The position numbers were made by a program, and so were the translations under genes. A DNA stretch of 60,783 nt. Source: an uncultured Prevotellaceae bacterium (GTDB taxonomy: Bacteria > Bacteroidota > Bacteroidia > Bacteroidales > Bacteroidaceae). The stretch is taken from the NCBI GenBank assembly GCA_902784755.1, contig CACZVX010000013.1:1-60783 (forward strand). The letters run 5' to 3'. Positions 1 to 9,018 of this stretch are shown here, piece by piece. The notes beneath the pieces are model-generated. The model had not been told where the DNA came from. It ran no database searches and worked only from the letters and a program-made list of their open reading frames with translations. Position 1 is the first letter of the stretch. Each line of letters opens with the position of its first letter.

Positions 1-41
1 CTCTTCGCATTCTAGTCCGTCTTAATGTGGCGCCTTAATTA

Positions 42-497
42 TTATTTATTAAGGTAATCGTCGAGTTTTTTACTCTTCACTTCATTGAAGGAGTACAGGG
101 TTCCTTCAAAGCGGATGGTCAGACTGCCAATTTTCGAATCAATCACCTCGCAGCTAATGGGCTGGTTGGCACGGGCACCGCTCTTTGCCATCAGCATCAG
201 GGTCTTGTAGTCCTTCGAAATAGTCCACTCACCGTTGGTGACGAATCGTTTTCCGTTTTCTACCTCCACACAACAGAAAACTGTTCCCTTGTGATCGTCT
301 GTACGGTGCAGTTGCAGGAATCTGATGCTTCGCCTTGGTGTATTGTCTTCCACGTAGTTACTCCAGGTACCTCTGATGATAGGCTCATCGATCACTTGTT
401 TGACAAACTCATCTACTGCATCGTCAGTACAAGATGTAAAACTCATGGCCGAAGCCACCATCATTAACACCATCATGGGCATAAAAAAATTTTTCAT
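42..497 (-). CDS. Small lipoprotein of unknown function
   Basis: A 151-residue protein with a short charged start, a hydrophobic stretch and a lipobox-like FTSC that puts the acylated cysteine at about residue 23, so it is predicted to be exported and lipid-anchored. The mature part begins with acidic residues and has a GTWSNYV segment followed by alternating beta-type segments, which recalls the small lipocalin-like lipoproteins common in Bacteroidales. That resemblance is my impression only. A -7 promoter box on the same strand at 540-547 gives a short leader. It is separated from the phosphatase gene on the same strand by about 210 bases, so co-transcription is uncertain. No function is assigned. 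Confidence 0.75.
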   Translation of the reverse strand: MKNFFMPMMVLMMVASAMSFTSCTDDAVDEFVKQVIDEPIIRGTWSNYVEDNTPRRSIRFLQLHRTDDHKGTVFCCVEVENGKRFVTNGEWTISKDYKTLMLMAKSGARANQPISCEVIDSKIGSLTIRFEGTLYSFNEVKSKKLDDYLNK

Positions 498-539
498 AAT
501 CTTTTTTTTATTTATAATGAGTTGTTGTTATTTCTGCTA

Positions 540-547
540 CAAAGTTA
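540..547 (-). promoter_or_regulatory. -7 promoter box for the lipoprotein gene
   Basis: Read on the minus strand the sequence is TAACTTTG, an exact match to the Bacteroidetes TAnnTTTG box. It lies about 43 bases upstream of the lipoprotein start at 497. Confidence 0.55.
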
Positions 548-619
548 TGGCGGCTTTTCTAACTGCCGTCATTTTCATGCCCATTTCCATTCAACTTGTT
601 GCGGCAACCGCATAAAAAA

Positions 620-657
620 TGCGACAAACCCCGGGATCCTCCTCAGGACTTGTCGCA
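620..657. other. Hairpin between the first two genes
   Basis: TGCGACAA at 620-627 pairs with TTGTCGCA at 650-657, closing a GC-rich loop of about 22 bases. It lies just past the 3' end of the phosphatase gene on the minus strand and could end its transcript, but it has no clear U-tract. Confidence 0.35.
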
Positions 658-708
658 ATTCCTCAAAAAATAGTGGATTTTTGAGTCTTTCTTCGTCAGT
701 TTTCCAGT

Positions 709-1977
709 TTACTGACCATCGTTACGGTCACAACGGTCGGTGTAGAATTTCTTGAAGTCTTCCCATTTGTAGTAGGGGAAGTTGTCGGTAGGTAGTGGGA
801 GTGAAGCCTCACTGCCGTTGAGCAGGCATTTCACGAGAATGTCCTGCCCCTTCTTTTTGCTGCGGTAGAACACCAGCTGTATATTGGAAGCCTTTCCGGT
901 CTGCCAGTTCTGATAGTAGTTCTTCACCTCATAGGGGTCCTCGGGATCCTGGTCGGCACCGTTAATACCCATCAAGACGGTGAGGGGTCCGATACAGGTG
1001 TCGTGACCGAATCTGAGGTCGGCCAACCGCTGGGTGGTTCCGTTTATAACATTGTCTGCCTTTTTGATGATGTCGCGCAGAATAGGAATCATCGCATAAC
1101 GGGGGCCGAATACCCATGAGTAGGAACCCAGGTTTGAGTTTTCCCATTGGGCAACCATTTCATCATCGGTAATGATATTCCCCATCATGCCATCGTGTCC
1201 GATGCTGGGCAGAGAGGTGTAGAGATTGATGAGGTTGCTGGCTATGGAATGCATGTTGCCGGGCAATCCCTCGGTGGAGGTGAAGACGCGCGAAATCACC
1301 TTGTCGCCCAGGTTGTCCTGGAACTGGAACTTGTCGCGGTTCTGTTCGTAGCGAGGCTTTGACTTTGGGAAGTCACGTCTCAGCGGATTCTGCCGGTCGT
1401 CGGGTACCACCCCGTCGAGTGTGGTGCGCGATGACTGTTCGCGGATTTCAATCTTGGGATTGCATTGCGTCAGTTCCTCACAGAACGAGGCCATGCTGAG
1501 TACACAGCGTCCTGAGAGCGACGAGATGGCAAAGACGTCACCACCCCGCTTGAACACATCCTTGAAATTATTATACATGGTACGCGCGATAAACTGGTGC
1601 TGGTCCCACCCCAACTGACTCAGTTCGCTAACACTTGCCGCCATTTCGTCCTTTGCCGCCATAAAACGTGTGCGGAAGGCCTCGCCTTCAGCGGTGAGCA
1701 CATGCAGTTTGTGGGCCTTGGTGAGCAGCGAGTCCAGGTCTCTGTAAAGCCGGTCGTTCCAGTAATAGCGTGAACCGTGGCGGCTGTAGTGGCTGATGTA
1801 GAATGGCTTGTAGCCGCGTGGGGCCTTTGTCAGAACTGTTGTCTTCTGGGGATAGGGATAGTCGTTGCCATACGATTTTCTGGGGTCTGCCTTCACCTGG
1901 TCAAGTACGGCGTTGCCTTGCGCCCATGAAGTCAGGGTAACACACCAGAACATCAGCATAATAAGGATTTTTCTCAT
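709..1977 (-). CDS. Secreted histidine phosphatase, MINPP/phytase-like
   Basis: A 422-residue protein with a signal peptide (residues 1-19, ending SWAQ). It carries the clade-2 histidine phosphatase signature YSRHGSR, with the nucleophile candidate at about H67 and phosphate-binding arginines either side. A GHDT motif near residue 325 would supply the second catalytic histidine and the acid. Length and layout fit the Bacteroides relatives of multiple inositol polyphosphate phosphatase, which release phosphate from phytate outside the cytoplasm. The substrate is inferred from the family. A -7 box at 2037-2044 precedes it, divergent from the GH43 gene. Confidence 0.85.
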   Translation of the reverse strand: MRKILIMLMFWCVTLTSWAQGNAVLDQVKADPRKSYGNDYPYPQKTTVLTKAPRGYKPFYISHYSRHGSRYYWNDRLYRDLDSLLTKAHKLHVLTAEGEAFRTRFMAAKDEMAASVSELSQLGWDQHQFIARTMYNNFKDVFKRGGDVFAISSLSGRCVLSMASFCEELTQCNPKIEIREQSSRTTLDGVVPDDRQNPLRRDFPKSKPRYEQNRDKFQFQDNLGDKVISRVFTSTEGLPGNMHSIASNLINLYTSLPSIGHDGMMGNIITDDEMVAQWENSNLGSYSWVFGPRYAMIPILRDIIKKADNVINGTTQRLADLRFGHDTCIGPLTVLMGINGADQDPEDPYEVKNYYQNWQTGKASNIQLVFYRSKKKGQDILVKCLLNGSEASLPLPTDNFPYYKWEDFKKFYTDRCDRNDGQ

Positions 1978-2036
1978 AGATGTGTAATGCTGTTAGAATA
2001 GTAAATAATGTAAGGTAGTAAAAATTTATTTGTCTG

Positions 2037-2044
2037 CAAAGATA
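2037..2044 (-). promoter_or_regulatory. -7 promoter box for the histidine phosphatase
   Basis: On the minus strand this reads TATCTTTG, matching TAnnTTTG, about 60 bases upstream of the phosphatase start. I see no well-spaced -33 box. Confidence 0.5.
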
Positions 2045-2183
2045 GTGATTTCATTTCAAATATCACACAAATAGTGGAAATAAATGAAAGGTGGTTTCGT
2101 TATTTCATACAGAAAAAGAGTCGATTGACTTGTTTTTACCCTTTTTTGAATGATTACGTTCATTTTAGTTGCCAGGAAATGTT

Positions 2184-2191
2184 TAATTTTG
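2184..2191 (+). promoter_or_regulatory. -7 promoter box directly in front of the GH43 gene
   Basis: TAATTTTG lies only five bases before the ATG at 2197. If it is used, the transcript would begin at or next to that ATG (leaderless); translation from the ATG at 2242 would instead have a leader of about 45 bases. Confidence 0.55.
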
Positions 2192-2196
2192 CTCCC

Positions 2197-3177
2197 ATGA
2201 AAAGATATTTTTGGGAAACAGAGGTCTTTACGCGTAGAATCATGTTGTTGGCCTTACTGCTGGCGACCCTTTTTACTGCAGAGGCTCGTAAGCCGAAGAG
2301 CCTGGGTGACAATCCGATTGCACAGGGATGGTATGCTGATCCTGAGGCTGCCTTCCTGAATAATCGTTATTGGATTTTTCCTACTTTCTCGGCTCCTTAC
2401 GATGAACAGCTGCATTTTGACGCTTTTTCCTCGAAGAATTTGCGGAAATGGAAGAAGCACGAGAATGTGCTCAAGGGCGAGGATGTGCGTTGGGCCCGTC
2501 GTGCCATGTGGGCTCCTGCTGTTATTGAGAAAGATAAGCGTTACTATTTGTTCTTTGCCGCCAACGACGTGCATCAGGGCGAAGTAGGCGGTATCGGCGT
2601 GGCTGTGAGCAATCGTCCTGAAGGCCCTTACAAGGATGCTTTGGGAAAGCCGCTGATTCAGGACATCGTTAATGGAGCACAGCCCATCGACCAGTTCGTG
2701 TTTCGTGATGACGACGGACAATATTATATGTATTATGGTGGCTGGGGCCATTGCAACGTGGTGCGTCTGAGCAACGACCTGTTGCATGTGGTTCCTTTCA
2801 GCGACGGCACTCTCTATAAAGAGGTGACGCCCGAGCGCTATGTCGAAGGACCGTTTATGATGAAACGTAACGGGAAATACTACTTCATGTGGAGTGAAGG
2901 CGGATGGGTAGGTCCCGACTATTGTGTGGCCTATGCCATCAGCGACTCTCCCTTGGGACCCTTTAGGCGCATTGGCAAGATTCTGGAGCAGGATCCTGCG
3001 GTTGCTACGGGTGCAGGGCATCATTCCGTACTGAAGGGGAAAGGCCCTGACGAGTGGTACATTGTGTACCATCGCCGTCCGCTGGGAGAAACCAGTCCCC
3101 ATCATCGTGTCACGTGCATTGACCGTATGGAGTTCGATGCCCAGGGTTTCATCCTGCCCGTGAAGATGACGAAATAA
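2197..3177 (+). CDS. Secreted GH43 family glycosidase
   Basis: Single-domain five-bladed beta-propeller enzyme of family GH43. The three family acids are visible: D48 in WYADPE (general base), D165 in PIDQFVF (pKa modulator) and E217 in VEGPFM (general acid). The reading frame is open to 2074, but the promoter box at 2184-2191 argues against upstream starts. The ATG at 2197 gives a signal peptide with a long positive n-region, and the ATG at 2242 gives a compact one ending TAEA. GH43 members are usually arabinofuranosidases, xylosidases or galactosidases; substrate cannot be read here. It is first in a same-strand run with GH97, GH38 and GH76, 30 bases before GH97, suggesting an operon for a branched glycan. 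Confidence 0.88.
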   Translation: MKRYFWETEVFTRRIMLLALLLATLFTAEARKPKSLGDNPIAQGWYADPEAAFLNNRYWIFPTFSAPYDEQLHFDAFSSKNLRKWKKHENVLKGEDVRWARRAMWAPAVIEKDKRYYLFFAANDVHQGEVGGIGVAVSNRPEGPYKDALGKPLIQDIVNGAQPIDQFVFRDDDGQYYMYYGGWGHCNVVRLSNDLLHVVPFSDGTLYKEVTPERYVEGPFMMKRNGKYYFMWSEGGWVGPDYCVAYAISDSPLGPFRRIGKILEQDPAVATGAGHHSVLKGKGPDEWYIVYHRRPLGETSPHHRVTCIDRMEFDAQGFILPVKMTK

Positions 3178-3207
3178 GAAATTGACTAGTACAACTGTTT
3201 AATACTC

Positions 3208-5133
3208 ATGAGACTGAAGATTTTGGCTGTGGCTATAGCCATGGCATTAACGATGGAGGCCAGGGAGGTGAAGGTCGTTTCACCTTCCGGACTTCTCACG
3301 GCCGTAGTCTCCGATTATCCGTCATTGGCGGTCACCATTGAGAAAGATGGAAAACCGCTGATGAGAGTTGACAGCCTGTCGCTCTCCGTGAAAGGGCAAA
3401 ATGTAGGTCGGAAACCCGTCATCGGTTCCGTAAAACGCTATCAGAACCGTGAAAATCTGCAACCGCTGGTTTCATTAAAGAAATCCTTTATACAAAACTG
3501 CTACAATGAGGTTTTAATTCGTTTAGGAGGACCATTCGCACTCAAAGTAAGAGTAATGGATGATGCCGTGGCTTACCGTTTTGTAGGAAGTCAGCGCGGA
3601 CAGGTGGAAGTGACCTCTGAACAGTTCTCCTTACATCCTTTGGTGAAGGTCACCACCCATCGGCAGACGGCCCGTTCCCATAACACCTCTTATGAAGAAC
3701 CCTATCAGCATGCGGAAGGCTGTTCCTTCGAAGGACTGGCCACGCTTCCCGTCTTGCTTTCAGGAGCCGGTGACCTGCAGATGCTGGTGGGAGAGAGTGA
3801 TGTCGATGATTATCCGCATGCTTTTCTGAGAGCCGGAAACGATGAGCTGCATCCTGACTTCCCCCGTTATCCGTTGGAGTGGGAGCCTTGGGGTGACCGT
3901 AGCATGAAAATCCTTCGCGAAGCTCCTTTCATTGCCCGCACGCAAGGTACGCGCGAATATCCGTGGCGTTGGGTCGTTGTGACCGATTCCAAGGGCCTTG
4001 TGGAACAGACGGTTCCCCTGCAGTTGTCGCGTAAACCGGTTCTCTCCGACATTTCGTGGATTCACCCAGGAAAAGTGTCATGGGAGTGGTGGAATGGTGC
4101 CGTTCCCTATGGTCCTGATATTCATTTCAAGGCCGGCAATAATTACGACACTTATGCGCATTTCATAGACTTTGCTGCCGAATATGGCCTTGAATACATC
4201 CTGCTCGATGAAGGATGGGCCCTCGACACCAGCGATCCTTTCAACGGCAAGACCGACTTGCGCCTGCAGGAACTCATTGCCTACGGAAAGAGCCGCGGCG
4301 TGGGCATTGTCCTGTGGTTGCCGTGGCTGACCGTAGAGCAGCATTTCAACCTTTTTGCCACCTATGAGCAATGGGGCGTCAAGGGCGTGAAGATAGACTT
4401 TATGGACCGTGCAGACCAGTGGATGAACGGTTTCTATAAGCGTGTGGTTACCGAGGCTGCCCGCCATCATCTCTTTGTGGACTTTCATGGCGCCTTCACG
4501 CCTTCCGGACTTGAATACGAATACCCCAATCTGCTTTCCTACGAGGGTGTGCGGGGTATGGAACAGATGGGCGGCTGCCAACCTGCGAATTCCATCTGGC
4601 TTCCCTTCATCCGCAATGCCGTGGGGGCTATGGATTACACGCCGGGTGCCATGCTCAGTATGCAGCCCGAGCTCTATCGTTCGGAACGTCCTAATGCCGC
4701 CAGCATCGGTACACGCGCCTATCAGCTCGCCCTCTACGTGGTGTTCGAGAGCGGCATCCAGATGCTTGCCGACAATCCCACGCTCTATCGCCAGAACGAC
4801 CTCTGCACGCGCTTCATCGCCAGTGTTCCCACTACATGGGACGAAACCCGCGTGTTGGCGGCAGAAGCCGGAAAATACATCGTGGTCGCCAAACGCAAGG
4901 GCAATGAGTGGTTCTTGGGCGGTATGAACGGAGAGCAGCAGCCCCGTGAACTGACGCTCTCCCTCGATTTCCTTGGTAAGGGAACCTATCGCCTGCAGCA
5001 GTTTGCCGACGGTCCCAATGCCAATTATCAGGCCATGGACTACGACATCGCTGAAAGCTCCGTGACGGCCTCCGCTCAGATCACCCTCACGATGGCCCGT
5101 AATGGCGGATGGGCAGGAAAGTTAAGCAAATGA
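3208..5133 (+). CDS. Secreted GH97 glycosidase, probably the retaining (alpha-galactosidase-like) type
   Basis: A 641-residue protein with a signal peptide and the GH97 layout: N-terminal beta-sandwich, (beta/alpha)8 barrel from about residue 290 and a C-terminal beta-domain. The barrel contains GVKIDFMDR with D397 and LSYEGVRGME with E446. In family terms, an Asp at the KIDF position and a Glu in YEGV match the retaining branch typified by Bacteroides alpha-galactosidase, not the inverting SusB-type alpha-glucosidase. That subtype call rests on motif memory, not alignment. It sits 30 bases after GH43 and 45 bases before GH38. Confidence 0.9.
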   Translation: MRLKILAVAIAMALTMEAREVKVVSPSGLLTAVVSDYPSLAVTIEKDGKPLMRVDSLSLSVKGQNVGRKPVIGSVKRYQNRENLQPLVSLKKSFIQNCYNEVLIRLGGPFALKVRVMDDAVAYRFVGSQRGQVEVTSEQFSLHPLVKVTTHRQTARSHNTSYEEPYQHAEGCSFEGLATLPVLLSGAGDLQMLVGESDVDDYPHAFLRAGNDELHPDFPRYPLEWEPWGDRSMKILREAPFIARTQGTREYPWRWVVVTDSKGLVEQTVPLQLSRKPVLSDISWIHPGKVSWEWWNGAVPYGPDIHFKAGNNYDTYAHFIDFAAEYGLEYILLDEGWALDTSDPFNGKTDLRLQELIAYGKSRGVGIVLWLPWLTVEQHFNLFATYEQWGVKGVKIDFMDRADQWMNGFYKRVVTEAARHHLFVDFHGAFTPSGLEYEYPNLLSYEGVRGMEQMGGCQPANSIWLPFIRNAVGAMDYTPGAMLSMQPELYRSERPNAASIGTRAYQLALYVVFESGIQMLADNPTLYRQNDLCTRFIASVPTTWDETRVLAAEAGKYIVVAKRKGNEWFLGGMNGEQQPRELTLSLDFLGKGTYRLQQFADGPNANYQAMDYDIAESSVTASAQITLTMARNGGWAGKLSK

Positions 5134-5178
5134 CAATTCATAACATCTAACTATTTTATTATAACTATTTATCATTCA

Positions 5179-8100
5179 ATGAAATTTAAAACGACAGCTA
5201 TGGCTTGTCTCATGGCTTTGAGCGCACAGGCGCAGGACGGAAAGACGATGAAGGCCTATATGGTGGCCGATGCACACCTCGACACGCAGTGGAACTGGGA
5301 TGTGCAGTCAACGATTCGTGAGCACATCTGGAACACGATGGTGCAGAATTTCACCCTCTTCCGTCAGTATCCCAACTATGTGTTCAATTTCGAAGGCGGT
5401 GTGAAATATGCGTGGATGAAGGAGTATTATCCCGCACAGTATGAGGAACTGAAACAGTGGATTTCCCGCGGACGCTGGCATATTGCCGGCAGCAGCTGGG
5501 ATGCCAACGAGGTGATTCTCTGCTCTCCCGAGTCCTGGATTCGTAACATCCTGCTCGGACAGACCTTCTACCGCCAGGAGTTCGGCAAGGAAGGAACGGA
5601 TATCTTTCTGCCCGACTGCTTCGGATTCCCCTATACCATGCCCACGCTGGCAGCCCATTGCGGCCTCATAGGCTTTTCCAGTCAGAAACTCATGTGGCGC
5701 ACCGTCCCTTTCTATGCCGACGGCAAGCGCTATCCTTTCACCGTAGGTCTGTGGAAAGGTATCGACGGCAGTCAGATTATGATGACTCACGGTTTCAACT
5801 ACAGCCAGCGCTATCAGGACGAAGACCTCTCGCTGAGTGCCGATTTGCAGCGCGAGATAGGCGAGAGTCCGCTGGGCATTGGCTACCGTTATTATGGCAC
5901 TGGCGACATTGGCGGTTCTCCCACCATCAGTTCGGTGCGTGCCGTGGAGAAAGGCCTGAAGGGAAACGGTCCCGTTCAGATCATCAGCGCCACAAGCGAC
6001 CAGATCTACAAGGATTTCCTGCCTTATGAGAAACATCCCGAACTCCCTGTCTTCGAGGGAGAGCTGACGATGGATCTCCATGGTAACGGCTGCTATACCT
6101 CACAGGCTGCTATGAAACTCTATAACCGGCAGTCGGAACATCTTGGCGATGCTGCCGAACGTGTGGCGGTGATGGCCGACTGGAACGGAAGTTACAAATA
6201 TCCCATCTCACAGATGACCGACGCCTGGCGCCGTATGATCTGGCATCAGTTTCACGACGATGTCACGGGCACCAGCATCCCCCGTGCCTATGAGTTCTCC
6301 TGGAACGACGAACTGCTCAATCTGAAACAGTTCTCTGATGTGCTCACCACCAGTGTGGGAGGCGTCGTGCGTATGCTCGACACTCAGGTGAGCGGACAGC
6401 CTCTGGTGGTCTATAACAATGAGTCGTTCCCCGTCAAGGCTGTCACGTGTGTGCAGGTCCCTGCCGAGAAAAACTATACCGTCACCGATGCTTGCGGCCG
6501 TAAGGTTAGCGCCCAGCAGTCGGGTGGCGAACTCCTTTTCGAGGCCGAGGTGCCAGCCTGTGGCTTTGCCGTCTATGCCATGAAGACAGCGGGAGCCGCC
6601 AAGGCCGTGAAGGCTGTCTCTTCGGACATGCTGGAAAACAGCGTCTATCGTCTCACCGTGGATGAGAAGGGTGACATCCGTTCCCTCTTCGACAAGCGTT
6701 CACAGCGCGAGCTCGTGGCCGTTGGCAAGCGCATCCGTCTGGTGATGTTCGACGACTGCACCTCTGAGTCATGGCCAGCATGGGAAATCCACAAGCGCAC
6801 CCTCGACAAGGCTCCGCTGCCTATCCACGAGGGTGTTCAGGTGTCGCTTGTGGAGAATGGTCCGCTGCGCAAGACCCTTTGTGTGCGCAAGACGTGGGGC
6901 GATACCGAAATCAAGCAGTATATCCGTCTCTACGAAGGCAGCCAGGCTGACCGCATTGACTTCTTCACGGAAGTGGACTGGCAGGCTGAGAATGCCCTGC
7001 TGAAGGCTGAGTTCCCGCTGAGCGTGAGCAATCCCAAGGCCAGCTACGATTTGGGGCTGGGTAAGATAGAACGCGGCAACAACACCCCGCAGGCCCATGA
7101 GGTCTATGCCCACGAATGGACTGATCTCACCGACCGTTCCGGCAGCTATGGCGTCACCTTCCTCAATGATTCCCGCTACGGCTGGGACAAGCCCGACGAC
7201 AACACCCTCCGTCTCTCTCTGCTCTATGCGCCGAAGCCTGGTCAAGGCTATGTGTATCAGGCTCATCAGGACAAGGGTCATCATGTCTTCACCTACAGTC
7301 TCGTAGGCCACGAAGGTCCCCTCAGTCTCGTCAAGGCCGTACAGCAGTCCACGCTCCTCAACAGTCCGTTGCGCACCTTCCAGGCTCCCCGTCACAAGGG
7401 TTCTTTGGGACGTGATTTCTCCTTTGCCCAAAGCGACAACGAGAATGTCATCATCCGCACGTTGAAGCGTGCCGAGACCAGCGACGAATATGTGGTGCGC
7501 GTCCATGAACTTTCCGGCACGTCGCCGCAGCAGGCCCGTATCACCTTTGCCGCTGATATCGTCAGCGCCGTGGAGGCCGACGGCACGGAGAAGACCCTCC
7601 GTCCTGCCACCTTCCAGGGCCGTCAGCTGCAGGTGGATATCAGGCCCTTCAGCGTGAAGACCTATAAGGTGACCCTGAAGAAGAATCCCGCGACAGACAC
7701 CCGTCATTACACGCCGCTGTCACTTCCTTACAACCTCAAGTGTGCCACCTTTAACAGCTTCCGCAGCGAGGCCAATTTCGAGGGAGGCTATAGCTATGCC
7801 GCCGAACTCTTCCCCCACGACGGACTTACGGTCAATGGCGTTCCCTTCACTTTCGGTGAGGCTGAGTCTTTCAACGGACTGGCCTGTAAGGGCGACACCC
7901 TGACGCTTCCCACCGACCGCACCTACACCCGTCTCTATCTCCTCGCTGCCAGCCGCAAGGGCGATGCTGAGGCCACCTTCCGCATAGGTCGTCAGAAGCA
8001 GACCGTGGAAGTTCCTTTCTATTCCGGTTTCGTAGGACAGTGGGGACACGACGGACAGACCGTCGGTTTCCTCAAGCAGGCGCAGGTAGCCTTCGTGGGT

Positions 8101-8754
8101 TCCCATCGCCACTCACCCTCACAGGATGAGCCTTACGAATACACCTATATGTTCAAGCTTCGTCTCGACATTCCCAAGGGCGCCCGTCAGGTAGTGTTGC
8201 CGAAGGATGCCAACGTGGTACTCTTCGCCGCCACCGCTGCCGACGATGCCGAAGAGGCGCAGGCTGCTGCCCGTCTGTTCCAGACCTCTAATGTGGACGA
8301 CCTTTCCTATCGCAAGTCTGCTGCCGCTGCTGAGTCGCTGGCCCCGAGTCTGATGCGCGATGCCCGTGTCATAGCCTATTCTAGCTATGTGAACGACCGT
8401 GAGCGTCCCGAGTTTATCATCGACGGCAATCCCGAGACCAAGTGGTGCGATGCCAATCCCGCGCCCACCTTCATCACCTTCGATCTCGGCAGCGTGCGCC
8501 CCGTGAGTCGCTGGCATCTGCTGAATGCCGGTATCGAGACCGCTGCCTACGTCACCCGCACCTGTCTCTTACAGGGGCGTCAGAATGAGCAGGAAGAATG
8601 GCAGACGCTCGATATGTTCGATGCCAACCGTTCCAACGAAATCGACCGCAAGTTCACGCCCGTCTCCGTGCGCTACGTGCGTCTCTATGTGGTGGGACCT
8701 TCCCAGTCCCTCGGCCCCGATGCCACGCGCATCTACGAGTTCGACCTCTGGTAG
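5179..8754 (+). CDS. Secreted GH38 alpha-mannosidase with C-terminal discoidin-like domain
   Basis: A 1191-residue exported enzyme with a signal peptide ending SAQAQ at about residue 19. ADAHLDTQWNW supplies the zinc ligands H33 and D35, and GSSWDANE supplies D108, the likely nucleophile and third ligand. WHQFHDDVTGTS near residue 360 matches the conserved HD...GT segment of GH38. The beta-rich middle follows. Residues from about 1055 onward, including SSYVNDRERPEFIIDGN and the tail TRIYEFDLW, look like an F5/8 type C (discoidin) carbohydrate-binding module. Unlike cytosolic GH38 enzymes, this one is secreted, so it probably trims alpha-mannosides outside the cytoplasm beside the GH76 endo-enzyme encoded downstream. 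Confidence 0.92.
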   Translation: MKFKTTAMACLMALSAQAQDGKTMKAYMVADAHLDTQWNWDVQSTIREHIWNTMVQNFTLFRQYPNYVFNFEGGVKYAWMKEYYPAQYEELKQWISRGRWHIAGSSWDANEVILCSPESWIRNILLGQTFYRQEFGKEGTDIFLPDCFGFPYTMPTLAAHCGLIGFSSQKLMWRTVPFYADGKRYPFTVGLWKGIDGSQIMMTHGFNYSQRYQDEDLSLSADLQREIGESPLGIGYRYYGTGDIGGSPTISSVRAVEKGLKGNGPVQIISATSDQIYKDFLPYEKHPELPVFEGELTMDLHGNGCYTSQAAMKLYNRQSEHLGDAAERVAVMADWNGSYKYPISQMTDAWRRMIWHQFHDDVTGTSIPRAYEFSWNDELLNLKQFSDVLTTSVGGVVRMLDTQVSGQPLVVYNNESFPVKAVTCVQVPAEKNYTVTDACGRKVSAQQSGGELLFEAEVPACGFAVYAMKTAGAAKAVKAVSSDMLENSVYRLTVDEKGDIRSLFDKRSQRELVAVGKRIRLVMFDDCTSESWPAWEIHKRTLDKAPLPIHEGVQVSLVENGPLRKTLCVRKTWGDTEIKQYIRLYEGSQADRIDFFTEVDWQAENALLKAEFPLSVSNPKASYDLGLGKIERGNNTPQAHEVYAHEWTDLTDRSGSYGVTFLNDSRYGWDKPDDNTLRLSLLYAPKPGQGYVYQAHQDKGHHVFTYSLVGHEGPLSLVKAVQQSTLLNSPLRTFQAPRHKGSLGRDFSFAQSDNENVIIRTLKRAETSDEYVVRVHELSGTSPQQARITFAADIVSAVEADGTEKTLRPATFQGRQLQVDIRPFSVKTYKVTLKKNPATDTRHYTPLSLPYNLKCATFNSFRSEANFEGGYSYAAELFPHDGLTVNGVPFTFGEAESFNGLACKGDTLTLPTDRTYTRLYLLAASRKGDAEATFRIGRQKQTVEVPFYSGFVGQWGHDGQTVGFLKQAQVAFVGSHRHSPSQDEPYEYTYMFKLRLDIPKGARQVVLPKDANVVLFAATAADDAEEAQAAARLFQTSNVDDLSYRKSAAAAESLAPSLMRDARVIAYSSYVNDRERPEFIIDGNPETKWCDANPAPTFITFDLGSVRPVSRWHLLNAGIETAAYVTRTCLLQGRQNEQEEWQTLDMFDANRSNEIDRKFTPVSVRYVRLYVVGPSQSLGPDATRIYEFDLW

Positions 8755-8772
8755 AATTTTAAAAGAGAATAT

Positions 8773-9018
8773 ATGAAAGTTAAGACTTTAAAATCATTGA
8801 TTGCATTCATTTTCATAGCAACTATGACCATTACCTCTTGTGACAACCCGCAAACCATAGCATGGAGTTACTATTACTGTGCGGAAGACGCCCTGAATGA
8901 CGGTGATCTTGATAAGGCAAAGGAATATCTCGACGGTTTGGATACTAAGGGCGACAGCATTCTTGCCATAAAAGCAGATTCACTCCTGAAAATAATAGAA
9001 AACAAACAGCATAAATGA
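8773..9018 (+). CDS. Small lipoprotein within the mannosidase operon
   Basis: An 81-residue protein with a signal peptide and lipobox TITSC (acylated cysteine about residue 23). The mature part has YYCAEDALNDGDLDKAKEYL, a single TPR-like helical pair, and ends in lysines. Its stop overlaps the GH76 start by four bases (ATGA), so the two are translationally coupled, and it begins 18 bases after GH38. I know no family for it. Its position suggests a structural or anchoring partner for the mannan enzymes, but nothing in the sequence shows this. Confidence 0.7.
   Translation: MKVKTLKSLIAFIFIATMTITSCDNPQTIAWSYYYCAEDALNDGDLDKAKEYLDGLDTKGDSILAIKADSLLKIIENKQHK

Noticed and set aside
2074-2196. N-terminal extension of the GH43 gene
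   Set aside because: It precedes the promoter box and has no export-signal character; the signal peptide begins later.
2254-3105. 283-codon antisense open frame across GH43
   Set aside because: The plus strand has clear GH43 catalytic motifs throughout; the antisense frame has none.
6769-7707. 312-codon antisense open frame within the GH38 gene
   Set aside because: It is the shadow of a biased, stop-poor coding strand; its protein is low in structure signals and has no start context.
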